Source: Talpa occidentalis (taxonomy: Eukaryota; Chordata; Mammalia; Eulipotyphla; Talpidae). From it: a stretch of 64,000 nt of DNA. The stretch is from positions 54,982,329 to 55,046,328 of the forward strand of contig NW_023601212.1 of the NCBI RefSeq assembly GCF_014898055.3. The letters run 5' to 3'. This document shows, piece by piece, positions 1 to 11,201 of this stretch. Numbering within the stretch: position 1 is the stretch's first letter; the number at the start of each line of letters is the position of its first letter. The notes under the pieces are model-generated. The model was not told where the DNA came from, made no database searches, and was given only the letters and a program-made list of their open reading frames with translations. Both the position numbers and the translations under genes were made by a program.

Positions 1-246
1 ATATACTATATGTAAAGAAAAAAAAAGTACCAGCCTAGAAATGAATAACTTAAAAATTCATAAATACCTGTAAGTGCCCACTGTATACAAAATGGTATGT
101 GTAGGAATACCTTGGTGAATAAGATATATATTCTTGGTGAATAAGATAAATATTCTTCCAGATTCATTTTCAATTTATACTAACCAAATACTTTTTGTAG
201 ACACTTTTCTTTATATTGTTTTTCATGGATTCTAAAAAATACTTTT

Positions 247-516
247 TTTTAAAAAAAGATTTTATTTATTTATACAAGAACTGGCATATAGGCCAGACGT
301 GTGGGAAGGTGAGAGGATTCACCAGAGACAGAGCGGGGAACAGAACAGGCCTAATGACCGAAATGCACTGCTGAGGGGAGCAGCGGGCAAGACAGGAGAG
401 GTCTGCCACACCATGTGGGTTTCTCTGCAGCCGGCAGGGATTGAACAGGCACTGCAGAGGCTGCGGACAGCTTCACAGCCCTGCGCTCAACAGCCTGCAC
501 CACCAGGGAGGCCCAG
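247..516 (-). repeat. tRNA-derived SINE
   Basis: Reverse-oriented full-length copy with A-tail as T-run at the left and the tRNA-like head at about 514. The target duplication AAATACTTTT is at 237-246 and 517-526. Confidence 0.9.
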
Positions 517-1768
517 AAATACTTTTAAAAAAACACCTCTGATTTAGTACTGTATCTTATAATCAATTGTATGTCATAGTTTAACCAGATGTTTTTTCTT
601 TCTTAGTGATACATAAAGTCAGTGGCTCTTAGAGTCAAGGAAATATACTTGATCACCTACTCATTAGTATACAAGGAATTAATTCACTTCATAAGGAATA
701 GTATTCCACTGATTCAGTGTAGTGTAATTTATATAGAGACATACTTAAGAGCTTCCAAAAATCAAAGATTTAGACTCACAAAGGACAAACATATAAGATG
801 ATTCGGAAAGCAAATTTCCACTAATGATTTATTTTTATGGTACAGCAGCTTATTCATTTATGTTTCAAATTAAAGTCACAAACCCAGAACCAGCATAAAA
901 TATTTTATATACATATATTACGCGTATAAAGTGCTTTTCTATGTACACAGTGATTAAAAACTTTTTCTTTAAAAACAGTCCCAGTCCCATATTTTTTAAA
1001 AGGTGATGTGGATGCAAAAAAAAAAAAAGCCATGAAGACTTTGCAGACAGAGGTATCTTTCGTTGATTAATAATTAACTAAAATTCTTGAGATTTGACTT
1101 GGAAAAGAAAAAGGAAAAACAGCATTATTTCTGTTCAACCTAAGAAATACATAACGATAGTAGATAATCTGCAATGTACAAGGGAGAAAAGTAAAAGAAA
1201 AATGTCACCAATGATTCTACCATGCTGAACAAATCACTGTCAGCATTTTACTATATTACATTCTAGTCATTTTGTTATATTTTCTCAACATTTTTAAATG
1301 AAATTTATGAAGTTATAAACAAGACTGTAAGACTTTGATAATGAATACTCATAGGGCCACCACTTAGCTTACCATTAATTTCTCATTACAACTGGTTTAT
1401 CTTCTGAAACAGAGCTGAAATCATACTGCATATAAAATATTATATCCTTAGTAGAATATGTGCATATAAATAAGCTCAAACTACTACGTCAGCTAATTCA
1501 ACTAATAACAAATTTATACTGTTAGCAAGGACATTCAGCAGATCACAGAAAGGATTAATTTTTTTTTCAAATGCAGGGATGGATACAGAGATGATTAATT
1601 CAAGGAACAAATTCAAGACATAGGATAAGCTTTTTTAGGATTCACTATACCTTCCTTTCAACATTTATATTAAACATCAAAAGAGGATCATTAAAAATTC
1701 GAGCATACCTGACCATCTGTACAGATAGCCTTTTAACAGTGTAAAACATACATAGCTTTACTACTTAC

Positions 1769-1825
1769 TTTGTGATGACCACCAAGATAATTCTGAATAT
1801 TGACTTGATGATCTGGAGGTTTGAT
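1769..1825 (-). CDS. TOR1AIP1: TOR1AIP1 coding exon 7
   Basis: A 57-base exon with a TTTTAG acceptor and a strong CAAA|GTAAGT donor, phase 1 on both sides. It encodes DQTSRSSSQYSELSWWSSQ, matching human LAP1 DKTTRSSSQYIESFWQSSQ. No convincing further exon lies between here and the window edge, so the exons for the rest of the nucleoplasmic part, the membrane helix and the luminal domain lie to the left. Confidence 0.87.
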
Positions 1826-2710
1826 CTAAAAAACAAATAAGAAATACAGCACACTATAATGCATATTTAACTTTTAAAACGCACATTTTGCAACAGAAAA
1901 ATGCATACTCAAAAGAGCAAAAAATATTCAAATAAACCTCAAGGAATTCAACACTTGGGTGTATAATTTTTCAAAAGTTTCTAAAGAGTCATGTTATATC
2001 TAAAATTAAGTCTTTCCCCTAACTACTTGATGAAGAAAAAAATAAATATAATGTAGAACATAGCATGAGGTTAAGGGAGACAATGAAAGCTCTGATTTGT
2101 GGGGAATTTTAGAAGTTTACCATAATGGATCTTTTTGAAATCATTAATATCCATTTTTGCCTTAACTTTTCCTTGCAAACAGTCAATAAATTATTTAATT
2201 TACTATTCCTAAAACCTTTTTTTTTCATTTTTATATGCTCTTTCAAAAGTGATCAAATATCTCTTTCTAACATGGTAATTTAAATGAATGAAATTAAAAA
2301 AATGTTAAATTCTACTATTTCTTCCTGCCTTCCAATGAATTGTCTTGTACCTCTTTGGTGGTAACTGATCATGAAGATAATCTAGGAAGATCAGTATTTT
2401 TCTTTATATGACTCACTTTTTTTGTTCTTTAGCTAAACTATTCTTCTGCGTATGGGTCTACATGCTTCAGCAAGGTCACAAGATTTCTAAAGAGTCAAAT
2501 GGTTTATGTAGTTCCAAAGAGCTACATGCTAGTAGCGATAGCATAAAACTACACATCATATGAATGGCTTAATTAATCTCCAGTTTTTAGAGCTTTATGT
2601 ATACATATATGAAATCTAGTCAAATTTGAGTGCTTACTATTTGTCATTACTCTCTAAATACTATGCATACATGAATTAATTTAAAGAAACTGAGGATACA
2701 GAAGTGAAAC

Positions 2711-2971
2711 AGGGCCTCCCTGGTGGCATAAGGGGCTAAGATGCAACCTATGAAGCTGTCTGCAGCCACTGCAGCATGAGTTTGATCCCTGGCCAGGGAG
2801 CTACCCACATGGTGCGGCAGACCTCTCCTGACTCACCCACTGCTCCCCTCAGCAGTATATTTCGGTCAATCTGCCTGTTCTGTTCCCCACTCTGTCTCTG
2901 GTGAATCCTCTTACCCCCCTCAATACCTCTGGCCTGTACCCCAGTTCTTGTATGCATAAATAAATAAATCT
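2711..2971 (+). repeat. tRNA-derived SINE (first of a tandem pair)
   Basis: Copy of the subfamily with the CTGTACCCCAGTTCTTGTATGC tail region (shown within 2937-2957). It ends in an ATAAATAAAT tail, directly into a second SINE. The left target duplication AGAAGTGAAAC is at 2700-2710. Confidence 0.9.
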
Positions 2972-2972
2972 C

Positions 2973-3239
2973 AGGGCCTCCCCCGTGGCACAGTGATTGA
3001 GCGCTGGGTTGCGAAGCTGCCCGCAGCCTCTGCAGTGCCGGTTCGATCCCCGGCTGCTCCCCGGCCACCGGAGGAGGGTCCCACATGGCGCGCAGACCTC
3101 TCCTGCCGCCCGCTGCTCCTCTCAGCAGTGTACTTCAGTCTGCCTGCTCTGCTCCCCGCTCTGGCTCTGGTGAATTCTCTCACCCTCCCGCGCTTCTGAC
3201 TGTGCCCAGTGCTTGTATAAATCAATCAATCAATAAATC

Positions 3240-3272
<33 letters not shown>

Positions 3273-3310
3273 AAAAAAAAAAACCAAAAAAAAAAAAAGA
3301 AAAAAGAAAA
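2973..3310 (+). repeat. tRNA-derived SINE (second of a tandem pair) with long A-tail
   Basis: GC-rich copy with clear pol III boxes: A-box-like TGGCACAGTGATTGAGCG and B box GGTTCGATCCC. Its A-rich tail runs from 3240 to 3310. The matching AGAAGTGAAAC duplication is at 3311-3321 and brackets both SINEs. Confidence 0.9.
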
Positions 3311-3472
3311 AGAAGTGAAACAATTCTGGCTCCAGAGCCCATGTTCTTAACCACTAGGCAGAATGTTACCTATCTCCTTTAGGGTTTCTGTATCAAGAAA
3401 GAATGGGGAAAACAAGTAAAGGTGGGAAATATGTAGCATACAAAATGCCAAAAAAACAGCTGTGAGTGTTTT

Positions 3473-3780
3473 TTTTTTTAATTTTTTTTTTTAATAGAGG
3501 CATGTTTTATTTATTTGTTTGTTTGTTTTGTTTATACATGCACTGGGTACAGTCAGAAGCGCGGGAGGGTGAGAGAATTCACCAGAGCCAGAGCGGGGAG
3601 CAGAGCAGGCAGAAGGACCGAAGTACACTGCTGAGGGGAGCAGCGGGCTGCAGGAGAGGTCTGCGCGCCATATGGGACCCTCCTCCGGTGGCGGGGAGCA
3701 GCCAGGGATCGAACCAGCGCCGCAGAGGCTGCGGGCAGCTTCGCAACCCAGCGCTCAACCGCTGTGCCACCGGGGAGGCC
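3473..3780 (-). repeat. tRNA-derived SINE, GC-rich subfamily
   Basis: Full-length reverse copy with a perfect 16-bp target duplication, CAGCTGTGAGTGTTTT, at 3457-3472 and 3781-3796. This suggests a recent insertion. Confidence 0.92.
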
Positions 3781-4120
3781 CAGCTGTGAGTGTTTTAAAA
3801 AGTAAAATGGTGAAGTGAAACACAGTCATTACAGAAACTCTCAAACGATGGTGAGGGAAAAGTGAAAAATTACTCTTCCATGTATGGAACTAAAATATAA
3901 AATCACTCATCATTTGTGGAATTTACAAGTTCATTCAGCATCCTCATAAACACCAAATTGACATATATATTTTTCCCTTTTCAGACAATTCTTTCCTTCA
4001 ATAAACACAAATTCACAAAAACAATTGGAAACTGTTATTACTAACTTGCTGTGAACCTGAACAACCCAAAGATAAGTCATTATGTTAGCATGTTAAAACT
4101 TCCTGAAAGTTAACACTCCT

Positions 4121-4381
4121 GGGCCTCCCTGGTGGTACAAGGGGTTTCAGCACTATCAAGCTATCGGCCTGAGTTTGATCCCCAGTCAGGGAGCTAACCC
4201 ATATATGGCACAGCTGACCTCCCCTGTCTCACCCACTGCTCCCCTCAGTAGTGTATTTCAGTAGACCCGCCTCTTCTGCTCCCCACTCTGTCTCTGGTGA
4301 ATCTTCTCACTCCCCATACCTCTAGCCTAGACCCCAGTTCTTGTATGCATAAATAAAAATATAAACCTAAAAAAAAAAAAA
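4121..4381 (+). repeat. tRNA-derived SINE
   Basis: Diverged forward copy flanked by AGTTAACACTCCT and AGCTAACACTCCT, a slightly mutated target duplication. Confidence 0.88.
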
Positions 4382-4735
4382 AGCTAACACTCCTGATAGT
4401 ATTGAGAGTAGTAATGTCCATGTGATCTATTTCTCTCTATAAAGTTATTTCACAAAACTACAAACAACTCTTCTGTTAGGCATAAAAATATCTTGTTTTT
4501 CATAAATATCAAAGCAGGCTAAAATGTGATTTGTTCAGGTATTACATGACATTAAGATACTAATCAAATATACAATGGAATCTTTAATATTAAATAATAA
4601 AAAGTATATAACTTTTAAAAAGGTAGTTTTAATAAAATACTGTATTTTTTAAAAGTCAATTACAGAATACCTTTATATTTTAATTAAAAGTAGAGCTACT
4701 AAGGCAAGAGTCTTATCTCTATAAAGCAATGTTAC

Positions 4736-4822
4736 CTCCAGTGTCCACAGATTCCCTGTATCTGGCATAAGCGGTCACATCATCACTGTCAGAGCTGTTT
4801 TGATCATCATCTTCAGTATTTT
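4736..4822 (-). CDS. TOR1AIP1: TOR1AIP1 coding exon 6
   Basis: An 87-base exon with a TCTTTTAG acceptor and a GGAG|GTAACA donor, phase 1 to phase 1. It begins ENTEDDDQNSSDSDDVTAYA and continues RYRESVDTGG. This is the acidic stretch of the nucleoplasmic domain, corresponding to human [20 protein letters not shown]. Confidence 0.87.
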
Positions 4823-5111
4823 CTAAAAGAAAATAAGTAATATTTTAGTATAGTCTTTGTTCTAATGCTCTAAAGACCTGGGTAAAAACCAAACCAAGTG
4901 ATTCAATATTAAAGAGAAGACTTTTTAATAATCAGATATAGAATTGCTATTTATTATAATTATTCTGAATCACAAAATTCTAAATAAGCTAAAATTGAGC
5001 TCATTTATGTTCTCTGAGGCACATAATTATATCCCAAACAAATATTCAGAGTAATATGTACAAATTGTATTTTGAGGCTTTAATGGAGAGTCAAAAAGTA
5101 AACAAATCAGG

Positions 5112-5126
5112 GGCCTCCCTGGTGTG
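5112..5126 (+). repeat. SINE head stub followed by TG run
   Basis: Only the first 15 bases of the SINE (GGGCCTCCCTGGTG) are recognisable, and they run into a short TG repeat. It may be a chance match or a deleted copy. Confidence 0.4.
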
Positions 5127-5631
5127 TGTGTGTTTACAAGGTGGGTGGGCATATGTAAGCAAACATTCAGCATGTAGGTGACTAATCTGAGATTACAGTG
5201 GGATGAAAAGTGGACTAAATTTTACTGTACTATTCAAACAGAGTGATAATGAGATTTTGGAAAGTGATGCTTTGTTAGTTTACACTTTAATTTCTTTATT
5301 TTATATATATTTTACACCATTCTTCCTTTTTGTACAATGCATGCTTTCTCCTCTCAGGTGTAGTCTCTGTAAAATTCCTACCACCAATATACCCGTGCAC
5401 CATCACCATAGTCCCTTCTGCTCTTTGCTTCCCTGATTTGACCTCTCTCCCTTTCCCTCCCCTGCAGCGTGTCTCTGATTAATAGTTGCCTGTTAATTTT
5501 GCTTTCTAATTTATTATAATTATTTTTTTCCTGGTCCCTTATTTGGAAAGTGATTATTTTAATACCATAATCAAAGACCAGCAGATACCAGAAACTGAAA
5601 ATATTAACTGTGCTTAAAATTATTAACTCAG

Positions 5632-5888
5632 GGACTCTGTGGTGGTGCAAGGGGTTATATAACCTATGAAGCTATCTATAGCCACTGCAGCACAAATTTG
5701 ATCCCCGGCCAGGAAGCTACCCACAATGGCGCAGACTTCTCCTGACTCACCCGCTGCTCCCCTCAGCAGTGTATTTCAGTCAATCAGCCTGTTCTGTTCT
5801 CCACTCTGTCTCTAGTGAATCCTCTCACCCCCCACCTCTGGCCTGTACCCCAGTTCTTGTTTGCATAAATAAATCTTTAAAAAAATAG
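5632..5888 (+). repeat. tRNA-derived SINE
   Basis: Forward copy with a perfect 14-bp target duplication, AATTATTAACTCAG, at 5618-5631 and 5889-5902. Confidence 0.9.
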
Positions 5889-6059
5889 AATTATTAACTC
5901 AGACAAAAGATGCTTAAATGAACACCAAGGCTATCATCACTCATTCTGTCCTTTTTTAGCTGCCAAATTAACAGTTAGGCATCATTTTCCTGAAGAAAAA
6001 GATTACCTATCAAAATTGCTTCTAAAATTTTTAAAAAAGAATAGAACATACTGCATGAT

Positions 6060-6341
6060 TTTTTTCTTAAAGATTTATTTATTTATTTATACAAGCACTG
6101 GGAACAGTCAGAAGAGCGGGAGGGTGAGAGAATTCACCAGAGCCAGTGCGGGGAGAAGAACAGGCAGACAGACGGAGGACACTGCTAAGGGGAGCAGCGG
6201 GCACAGCAGGAGAGGTCTACAAGCCATGTGGGACCCTCGCCAGTGGCCGGGGATCGAACCGGCACTGCAGAGGCTGGCACTGCAGAGGCTGCGGGCAGCT
6301 TCGCAGCCCAGCGCTCAACCGCTGCGCCACCAGGGAGGCCC
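6060..6341 (-). repeat. tRNA-derived SINE beside TOR1AIP1 exon 5
   Basis: Reverse copy with near-perfect duplications CATACTGCATGAT / CATATTGCATGAT at 6047-6059 and 6342-6354. The head contains a short internal duplication of GGCACTGCAGAGGCT (about 6260-6290). It lies 26 bases inside the intron after the 39-base exon. Confidence 0.92.
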
Positions 6342-6367
6342 CATATTGCATGATATATTAAAAGTAC

Positions 6368-6406
6368 CTTCAGAGAAACTGGTCTCCGTTTGGACACTGG
6401 TACTTT
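6368..6406 (-). CDS. TOR1AIP1: TOR1AIP1 coding exon 5 (39-base microexon)
   Basis: A 39-base exon with a TTCTAG acceptor and a GAAG|GTACTT donor, phase 1 on both sides. It encodes ESTSVQTETSFSE, matching human LAP1 EATSVQQKVNFSE. A sense-oriented SINE starts only 26 bases into the following intron (SINE head at 6341), unusually close to a donor. Confidence 0.85.
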
Positions 6407-7460
6407 CTAGAAGAGAAAAATATATAAGCTGTATACACATCAAAAGCTAAAACTCAGGGATAAATAAGAGCATCTAATTTAGGAAAGTGAACATAAAGAC
6501 ACACAAACTAGTCTTCTTCTCCTTTTAAATTATTTTTAAGTCTACTTTCCTCTAGGCTATTTCAGAAATAAGTCTGATACAAACTAGAATCAGAAGTTGT
6601 TGTTTTTTTTCCCTCTAGCTATAGGTCTATTTGCAGGAAACATTAAAATCTATGATGACAAATACTACAGTACCCATAAGTTTCCTATATTCACTTCTCC
6701 TATTTGCCAGATTCCCTACACTCTTGAAAAGCCTACCACACCAGAACTGATGAGGCAGTTTTGAATGCACTGGTATACCCAAAAAGGAAGTAAGAAATAG
6801 ACTTTCCTTCTAGTTCCAGCAAGTCTACATGTACACCACCATACCTCAGAGCCAGAGAATTTGGACAAAGATAAATGAGTAAAATGTATCAAACAAACTT
6901 TAAATGAGGTATTTTTAAAGAGGTTTTCTAAAAAAAAAAAAAGTTTTTTAATAAAGGAAGATATGCCTACATGCAGACATTGCACAACTGGGCTAAAAAA
7001 TTGTTGAGTACTTTTCTGAGAAGTAGCATGAGTCAGACTTGGTCCACAAAGCTGAAATGTTCCCTTTTCAGCTTATTCCTCTATTGATTTTAATCACTAT
7101 TTGCTTTTCAAACAGGGAAAATGGTATTGTGAAAGATAATGGAAAACACATTAAATGGTAAATTTGAACATTTTTTTCAAATCCGTTTAATTAATTGGTT
7201 TAATACTAGTCAAACTATAACTCAATAGTGGCCAAGTACAAACTACTTTGTGAAATACATTTGCCAACATTTTTGCTATAGAAATAAACTCCCCCTGAGA
7301 AAACTGCTGATAATACTTAGTGCTGTTTTAATCTAGGGAGACTGTCCTTTCATTTTCTAATTCTTGGAAAATCAATGCATTAGTTCTATACCTCTAAACT
7401 AAAAAATAAGTTCAAAAAGGTGTTGTTCCTTTAATGTGTTTCTTAAATACATTATTATAG

Positions 7461-7612
7461 TACATATGGTCCTCATTTAACATCACTGATAGGTTCTTGA
7501 AAACTGTGACTGTATGCAAAATAACATTGTTTTTTAGTTCAAGGTAGACTGGGATTCTTTTTTTTCCTCAAATGATGTTGAACAAATCCACATTATATGA
7601 GGACCTGTTGTA
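7461..7612. mobile_element. Short non-autonomous DNA transposon with inverted ends
   Basis: The ends GGTCCTCAT (7468-7476) and ATGAGGACC (7597-7605) are exact inverted copies, extended outward by TACAT/TACAA. The roughly 150-bp size without coding sequence fits a MITE. The family is not identified with certainty. Confidence 0.5.
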
Positions 7613-7716
7613 TTTTTTTGTAGTTTATTCATCTATACAACTACTTACATAAAAATGGAGGCAAAAGATCTTTTTGAAAGGGTCAATGGCTATGCATTAG
7701 TTATTGCATTAAGATA

Positions 7717-7925
7717 GTCAAGTGTCACAAACATTTTCGTCAATGATGGACTACATCATTGTGTGTGACAGTGGTCCCGATAGGTTATACCATCTAACCT
7801 AGGTGGGTAGTTGGCTACACCATCTAGGTCTATGTAAGTACACTTCATGACATTCACATGATGAAGTTGCCTAAAGACACATTTCTCAGAACATATCCTT
7901 CATTAAACAACACATAACTAATAAC
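7717..7925. mobile_element. MER2-like (Tigger-related) DNA transposon fossil
   Basis: The run of phrases TAGGTTATACCATCTAACCTAGG, GTGGGTAGTTGGCTACACC and TTTCTCAGAACATATCC matches my memory of the MER2 consensus. It is diverged and probably internally deleted. Confidence 0.6.
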
Positions 7926-8189
7926 CTGAAATATTTATTTTCATGGTGCTAGTTTTCAAAAAAATCTTCACATTTGTTTTTATCTGAGTCCCATGTCATA
8001 AGATAATGCTCTCAAAGGTAAGGCTCATAGAAATTAAATGACTTAGCTAAGATGTGAGGATTAACAAGTGATTTAAAAAAATACAGTATCTTCTGATTTG
8101 TAGTCTACCATGCTTCTACCATCGCATCAGTCTTGTCATTCTGTACAAAGAAGGTTGTTTTTTTTTTTTTTTTCCCCCTTAGAGCAGTT

Positions 8190-10910
8190 TAAGGTTAGCA
8201 AAACTGAGAAGGTAAATTTTCTATATTTGCACTACCTTCAAATGTGCATAACCTCCCCCATTAACAACATCCCCTACCACCAGAGTAGTACATTTGTTAC
8301 AACTGACAAATCCACAATCACACATTATAATCATCCACAGACCACAATTTACACTGCAGTTTACATTTGATGTATATTCTAGGGTTTAGGCAAATGTATA
8401 ATGACATGCATCCATCATTATGGTATCTTACTTTTTAATTCTCCCTGATCACTTGTTCATCCTATCCCCATGCCCAAACCCTTGGCAACTACCAACCTTT
8501 TTACTGTCTGCCATTTTCAGAATGTCATGTAGTAGGAATCATATGGTGCATAATATAAACTGGCTGCCTCCAGTTACCGCTACACACTTAAGCTTCCTCC
8601 AACTTTTTTTCATAGCTCATTTTTCAACTCTGAGTAACAGATCACTGTCTGGCTAATCCACAGTCTTTTTATCCATTCATCTACTAAGAACTACCTTGGT
8701 AGCTTCGAACTTTTGGCAATTTTGAAAAGCTCCTATAAATAGGTGGCAGGTTTTTGTGTGGACTTAAGTTTTCAACATTTTTGGGTAAATATCAAAGAGT
8801 GTGGTTGCTGGACTGTATGGTAAGGATGCTTAGTTTTGTAAGAAACTGTCAGGCCATCTTCGAAGTGGTTATACCAATGTCCACATCTCAGAATTCCTAG
8901 CAATAAATAAAAGGTTCCTGTTGGCTCCACATCCGTTCAGCCTTTAGTGTCAGTGCTCTGGATCTGGGTGTTCTACCAGGTGTGAAGTGGCATCTCATTG
9001 TTCTAAATAGTTCCCCAGTGACATAAGATATGGAGTATTTGTTCTTATGTTTACTTATTATCTGTATGTTTTCTCCGTTAAGGTGTCTGTTAAGTTCTTT
9101 GGGTTGTTTTCTTAATAGTTCTTTGTATAATTTGGACAGTAGTCCTTGTTTAGATGTCTTTTACAAGTAGTGTCTTTTTCTTCCTGTGTGTGGTTTGTCT
9201 TCTCATTCCTTGTCTTTTGCATAGCAGAAGTTTTTTATTTTAATGAAGGCCATCATATCAATTCTCTCTTTCATTGATTTTTGCCTTTGTATTGTATCTA
9301 AAAAGTCATGGCCATATCCAAGGTCATCTAGATTTTCTCCACTGTTATTTTCTAGGAGTTTTATGTTTTGCACTTAGGTTTGTGATTCATTTAGGCTAAT
9401 TTTTGTAAAGAGTACAGTCTTTTCATGAGTGTATTTTAGCACCATTTGCTGAAAAGACTGCTTCATTTCATTGCATTGCTCCTTTGTCAAAGGTCAGTTG
9501 ACTACATGTGGGTTAATTTCTGGGCTATTTTTTTTTAAAATCTATTTGCCTTTCTTTTTGCCAATACCACACTGTCTTGACTATCAGAGCTTTATATTAA
9601 GCCTTGTAAGTAAGTTTGTCAGTCTTCCCACATTGTTCTCCTTCAATACTGCTGGCTATTCTGGGTCTTTTGTTTGTCCCTACAAACTTTAAAATTAGTT
9701 TGTCAATATCCTCTGAACAACTTTCAGGATTTTAATTGGGGCTGCACTGAATCTATTAATTGAACTGGGAAGAAATGACATGTTGACAATATTGTGTCTT
9801 CTTATCCATGAATGTGGAGTATTTATTTACTAGTTCTACAATATTATTTATCAGTTTTGTAGTTTGTCTCATAGATCTCTTAGACTTATATCTAAGTAAT
9901 TCACTTGGGTTAAAGCTAATGTAAATTCTATCATTTTGTTCATTGCTGATATACAAGAATATGACTGGCTTTTTTTGTATATTAATCTCGTATCTTATAA
10001 TGTTGCTATAGTTCAACATAGATGACTACATCATCTGTGAACAGTTTTATTTCTTCCTGCCCATCTGTATATCTTTGACTTCCTTTTTGTGTTTATTAAG
10101 TTAGACCCTCCAGTAAAATGTTGAAAAGGAGACATCCTGACCTTGTACATGATACTAGTACAAAATCTTCTAGTTTTCTCATTATGTCATTAACTTGTAG
10201 GGCTTTTTATTGTCTTTATCAAACTGAGAAAGTTCCCTTCTAGTGCTAGTTTACTGAGAATTTTTATCTTGAGCAGATGTTGGATTTTATCAAATGCTTT
10301 TTCTGAATCAATACTATCATGAGATTTTTTTTGGTCTATTAATGAAATGAAGTATATTAATTTCAAAATGTTCAACCAGTCTACTTGATCATAATGATAA
10401 TTTTTTGTACTTTTCTGGATTCAATATATTATACACCTTAAACTATAGGGTTTTGTTTTTTCTTGCAGTGTTTTTGTTTGGTTTTGGTATCAGGATAATT
10501 CTGGCATCATGGGATGAGTTAGTGAGAATTCCCTCTGTTTCTATCCTCTGAAAGAGATTGTACAGAATTGGCATAATTTCTTTCTTAAACATTGGTAGAC
10601 TTCACCCACAACCTCACATTTGGTCTGGTGCTTTCTGTTTTAGAAGGGTTTTAATTATTGATTCAATTTATTTAAAGATATAGGCCTATTCAGATTGCTT
10701 CTTCTTACGGGAGTTTACACTGTGTTTCAAGGAATAGGTCAACTTAATTGAGGTTATCAAATTTATGGGCACAATGCTGTTTGTAGTATTCCTATATTAG
10801 CTTTTTAATTTCTATGAGACTGTAGTGATGTTCCCTTTCATTTCTGACATTAGCAATATCTGCTTGTCTGTTTTTCTTAGTTTTCCCTTCTTTTTTCTTA
10901 CACTGTCTAG
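8190..10910 (-). mobile_element. Antisense L1, 3' part of ORF2 and 3' UTR
   Basis: On the minus strand the segment translates in pieces to L1 reverse transcriptase. Around 10190-10375 it reads DSEKAFDKIQH, the conserved block of L1 ORF2, and further downstream pieces such as KKPVIFLYISNEQ lie at 9756-10019. The remainder, toward 8190, is L1 3' UTR-like. Many stops and frameshifts make it an old inactive copy. It lies in the TOR1AIP1 intron in the same direction as the gene. Confidence 0.85.
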
Positions 10911-10919
10911 CAGCTTGAT

Positions 10920-11190
10920 TTTTTTTTTATAAAGATTTATTTATTTATACATGCACTGGGGTACAAGACAGAGGCGCGGGAGGGTGAGAGAATTCACCAG
11001 AGAGAGCAGGGAGCAGAACAGACAGAAGGTCCAAAATACACTGCTGAGGGGAGCAGCAGGCGAGACTGGAAAGGTCTGCTGTGCCATGTGGGAATCTCCC
11101 TGGCCAGCCGGGAATTGAACCGGCACTGCAAAGGCTGCGGACAGCCTCACAGCGCTGCCCTTAACCCGCTGTGCCACCTGGGAGGCCCGG
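10920..11190 (-). repeat. tRNA-derived SINE nested in antisense L1 block
   Basis: Reverse copy with target duplication CAGCTTGAT at 10911-10919 and 11193-11201. Old L1-derived sequence lies on both sides. Confidence 0.9.
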
Positions 11191-11201
11191 AACAGCTTGA
11201 T

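Noticed and set aside
1369..1418. Possible further TOR1AIP1 exon (acceptor TTTCAG at about 1412, donor GGTAAGC near 1370, minus strand)
   Set aside because: In the required phase it hits a TAA after ten codons, and resemblance to the human segment is limited to a few residues.
1700..1715. 8-base microexon with ACAG acceptor and GGTATGC donor on the minus strand
   Set aside because: The length breaks the phase-1 frame and is too short to support without transcripts.
3085..3318. Frames with poly-Lys ends and other frames across SINE copies
   Set aside because: They are translations of SINE bodies and A-tails and recur at every copy.
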